Part shown: piece by piece, positions 61,401 through 64,000 of the stretch
Layout: every line of letters starts with the position of its first letter
Numbering within the stretch: position 1 is the stretch's first letter
Assembly: GCA_905250885.1 (NCBI GenBank)
Contig: CAJNOQ010000127.1
Coordinates: 1 to 64,000, forward strand
Direction: 5' to 3'
Origin: Didymodactylos carnosus
Taxonomy: Eukaryota > Rotifera > Eurotatoria > Philodinida > Philodinidae
Length of the DNA stretch: 64,000 nt
Program-made: the position numbers and the translations under genes
The notes under the pieces: generated by a model
What the model saw: only the letters and a program-made list of their open reading frames with translations
What the model was told of the DNA's origin: nothing
Databases searched by the model: none

Positions 61401-64000
61401 TCAAATTCTGATTCGTCGCCTCTGAAAACAGAACAACATAAAACTTACATAGAAATAAAAATAGACGTTGTATCTTACAATGTATCGGGAAAATGAAGAT
61501 TCAATGAATTTGCTCTACGACGTTTTGGTATATTGCTTGGGGTTAAGATTGATTTATTAGAACTCGATGGTAGTTCTTCATCGAATTTAAACTCCAGTTC
61601 TTCTCTCGTATCATTTGTTATATCATCATCAGTTTGTTGTTGATCTTTTTTCTCCTAAACAACATAAAAATAAGGCATATGGTTTTGAATATGCATTATG
61701 AAAAATTTACCTTTTTCTTAACAGCTTTTTTCTTCTTTGCAGGAACAACTTGCCATGTTGTTTCAGCTGGTATTTTCTTTTGATTTTCCGGTTTCATTGA
61801 ACCTATTACATTATATTGAACACCAAAGTCATTTTGATCTGTAAGTTGTGTTCAGAAAAATTATATCATTATTTTATATTAACAACGTTATGGTACTTAC
61901 TTTCATTGCCTGTTTTCCATAATTTTCCCGGTTGAAATTCTGGTACTTCTGGATTTAATGAAAGTACATTTGGATCAATACCATCAAATACAAGTGGCCA
62001 TTTTGTAGGATTTTTACGACAACGTACCATACATTTATCTGTCATTTCGATAATATCACTGTTTGTTACTGCCTACAAAATAATAATTGATAAAAATCAA
62101 ACCGCTTACTTTTATATTAAGACTACTTTCTACCTCAACAATCAAGTTGAAATCTTCACATAATGATTTAACACGATTAAAACCGGCTATCAATGATAAT
62201 GGTACATAACCATCTTTAGACATTTTTCGTCTTAGATAAATATCGACTTCTAAATTTTCATCACTAAAATAATATTCTCTGAAATGAATAAAAACAGATC
62301 ATCTTATTTCTATAAAATTATATTTTTGATTTTCTTACACTTGACGTCGAACAAAATCTCGTAATTGACTATGAGTATATGTGGCTGTTTCAAGTAGCTG
62401 TTCATCTTGTGGATAATAATAAATACCGTTATTATTTCCAGTATTGTCTGCTATGTATGGCAGAACAAATGAACAATCATCAACAACAGTAACTTCATCA
62501 TCGAAAATAAATTTATGAAAATTGTTACGACTTTCACGTTTTGTCACAGATGTCGTGGAAGGAATTGCTGGTGTTGTTATAGTACTACTTGTCACTGTTC
62601 CATCTGTTTCAGTATTGGAAACTACAAAAATAATGCATTAAAGTTTTTAGTCAATTTTCATTCGATGTTAACAGTTAGATATACACCGAGAAAAAAAAGA
62701 TGCATACCAGCATTTTGTTCAGTTGCAGATTCTTTTTTCTTTCGTTTATTGTACGATTCGTAATGCCAGCTACCTCGGCCTCGCCTGGGATAGTCTTAAA
62801 AAATAGCATAACCGTTTAATACGAACAAATAAGCTTCATGATAAAATACGACGTCAGTTGCAATATTTTGGAAGCTTAGTCATTTTCACTAAAAACTACA
62901 TTTCATTTTTAAAATTTGTGCTGAGAAAAAAAAGGTGACTTTAGTGATGCGAAGCCAAGTTTCAATTTTGAGGACGAAAAGACAGAACATTGGATCAAGA
63001 CAAGGAAAGTCCTTTTTCATAGACAATAACAAATAAGCGACTATTTACATCCAGAATAATAATCGTAATTATAATATCCACGAACTCGGCCCAAACCACC
63101 GCGTCTTGAAAATGAAGCTCCGCCTGGAAAAAATAAAAGTAATCATAGAATGAGAGCAACGTACGCTGTTAGTTATCTACATTACCATCTAAACTTCGTG
63201 TTCGCGTACGTCCTCCACGACCAGCACCACGAGCACCTCTTACTGATGCGTTTGCAGTCGCTGTTGAGGATACTGCAGCTTGTTGATCGATAACAAGTGG
63301 TATCCACTTTTGTTTTGCTATAATTGTATGAAGCAAGGAACATCACGTCTGTTGTCGAATAACTACCTTCTTTCTCACTCTCTCATTGAATACCTTTCTT
63401 TTTTGGCGTTTTTGGACCAGTGGAAGCTGTATTTGCTGTATCAGGAAGAACAGAAGCATCGTTTGCTTTGGCAGAAACAGTATTTTCTTGATTTTGATTA
63501 TTGTCAGAAATATTTGTGTTATTGGTCTCCGATATTTTTGTGGTTTCATTTGTCAAAACATTATTATCTAAGTTTTCAGTTTTTGCAACTGTTATCTCTG
63601 TTCCGGTATCGATAGGAGATTCTGGCATCGTTTTTCTCTCTGCCAACATTTCATTTTCATTTATTGTTGTCGTTTCATCTGCTTTTTTTCCTGAATGTGG
63701 AATCACAGGTGTCTTTTTCTTTAAAAAAAAAAGTCAGATAAAATACATATTCAAATATGTATAATAGCCTACTTCTTTTGGCAGTTTTTCACACGCTGTA
63801 GTAGCTTGTGAAAGACTAGGCCAATCATTTGCATTGTTTGCCTAAATGAAAAAGAAAGATGAACAGTTTTTTCACTTGCGAAAATTTAGATATCGATATT
63901 ACTTGTAGGGATGTTGTTTGAGCTGTTGTTATGGTTTTTGGCAACGGTAACTGATGCCATGCATTGGCATTTGTTGCATTATCTGTGGGCATCACTGTTA
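58470..64000 (-). CDS. LARP1: La-related protein 1 (5' end outside window)
   Basis: LARP1 binds the cap and 5' TOP tract of ribosomal-protein mRNAs and poly(A), acting below mTORC1. Nineteen exons are seen on the minus strand: 64000(partial)-63903, 63841-63773, 63718-63394, 63317-63186, 63123-63049, 62794-62708, 62621-62339, 62278-62134, 62072-61901, 61838-61711, 61654-61479, 61421-61205, 61006-60853, 60720-60395, 60325-60180, 59849-59469, 59324-59215, 58882-58710, 58649-58470; phase holds throughout, about 1125 aa. Order: ANDWPSL, Thr/Asn-rich linker, [13 protein letters not shown]-like [15 protein letters not shown], La motif ([39 protein letters not shown]), then the conserved [37 protein letters not shown] and VGWVFDSR. 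The DM15 cap-binding repeats follow ([64 protein letters not shown]). A seven-Ala run (GCA/GCT) lies in the last exon. The start codon is beyond 64000. Confidence 0.95.
59023..59153. repeat. Small inverted repeat in LARP1 intron
   Basis: AAGTGAGTAACT near 59056 pairs with AGTTACTCACT near 59122, with weaker pairing outward (CCCCATTGGG and CCCCATTCTC flanks). It sits inside the 332-bp intron between the exons ending at 59215 and starting at 58882, the longest intron among those of the 3' half of the gene, and so may account for its size. Confidence 0.5.

Noticed and set aside
1-64000. tRNA, rRNA, bdelloid spliced-leader RNA and CRISPR arrays
   Set aside because: No cloverleaf-like B box, no rRNA core and no regular short repeat-spacer array was seen. 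The bdelloid spliced-leader sequence as I remember it was not found. Reading by eye can miss these.

Overview
The window looks like nuclear DNA of a small-genome invertebrate, most likely a bdelloid rotifer (Rotaria- or Adineta-like). The DNA is strongly AT-rich. The genes are plainly metazoan, most introns are only about 50-65 bp with GT..AG ends, and one gene looks like a non-animal acquisition, which is common in bdelloids. The species assignment is inference; no rRNA, tRNA or spliced-leader gene is present to fix it.

I rebuilt eleven genes exon by exon and checked splice phase. From left to right: a single-exon SERTA-domain protein (+, 5594-6337); a fungal/plant-type phosphatidylserine decarboxylase (+, 8173-9617, 3 exons); ATG14/Barkor (+, 10467-14959, 10 exons); a CLC-3/4/5-type Cl-/H+ exchanger (+, 20969-24386, 11 exons); a small secreted precursor with two copies of a DPAYRDW-containing peptide (+, 26220-29235, 2 exons); the 7SK snRNA capping enzyme MEPCE (-, 30651-35670, 6 exons); a filamin-like Ig-repeat protein with a reduced actin-binding region (-, 38511-41631, 5 exons plus a one-base frame discrepancy); acid ceramidase (-, 49488-51281, 11 exons); epsilon-tubulin (-, 52399-53967, 3 exons); prohibitin 1 (-, 56572-57810, 7 exons); and LARP1 (-, 58470 to beyond the window, 19 exons seen). 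The five left-hand genes run on the plus strand and the six right-hand genes on the minus strand, so the two blocks converge near 29.3-30.6 kb. The genes share no single pathway. They are housekeeping functions: phospholipid synthesis, autophagy initiation, endosomal ion exchange, RNA capping and translation control, lysosomal sphingolipid turnover, centriole structure and mitochondrial scaffolding.

The space between genes (about 5.6, 6.0, 2.8 and 7.9 kb in the large gaps) and the long introns of ATG14 and of the peptide gene hold little coding sequence but many long inverted repeats: foldback or MITE-like elements of 125 to 1750 bp, some nested. One is a textbook hAT-type MITE with an 8-bp target duplication (7758-8034). 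One looks Tc1/mariner-like, with TA flanks and other palindromes nested in it (44488-45608). The largest (47065-48378) is a double foldback that was itself hit by a 124-bp insertion flanked by a 12-bp direct repeat. No transposase gene, retroelement gene, tRNA, rRNA or CRISPR array was found.

Most worth following up: the candidate neuropeptide precursor, the non-animal PSD gene, the reduced filamin, and the nested palindromic elements.
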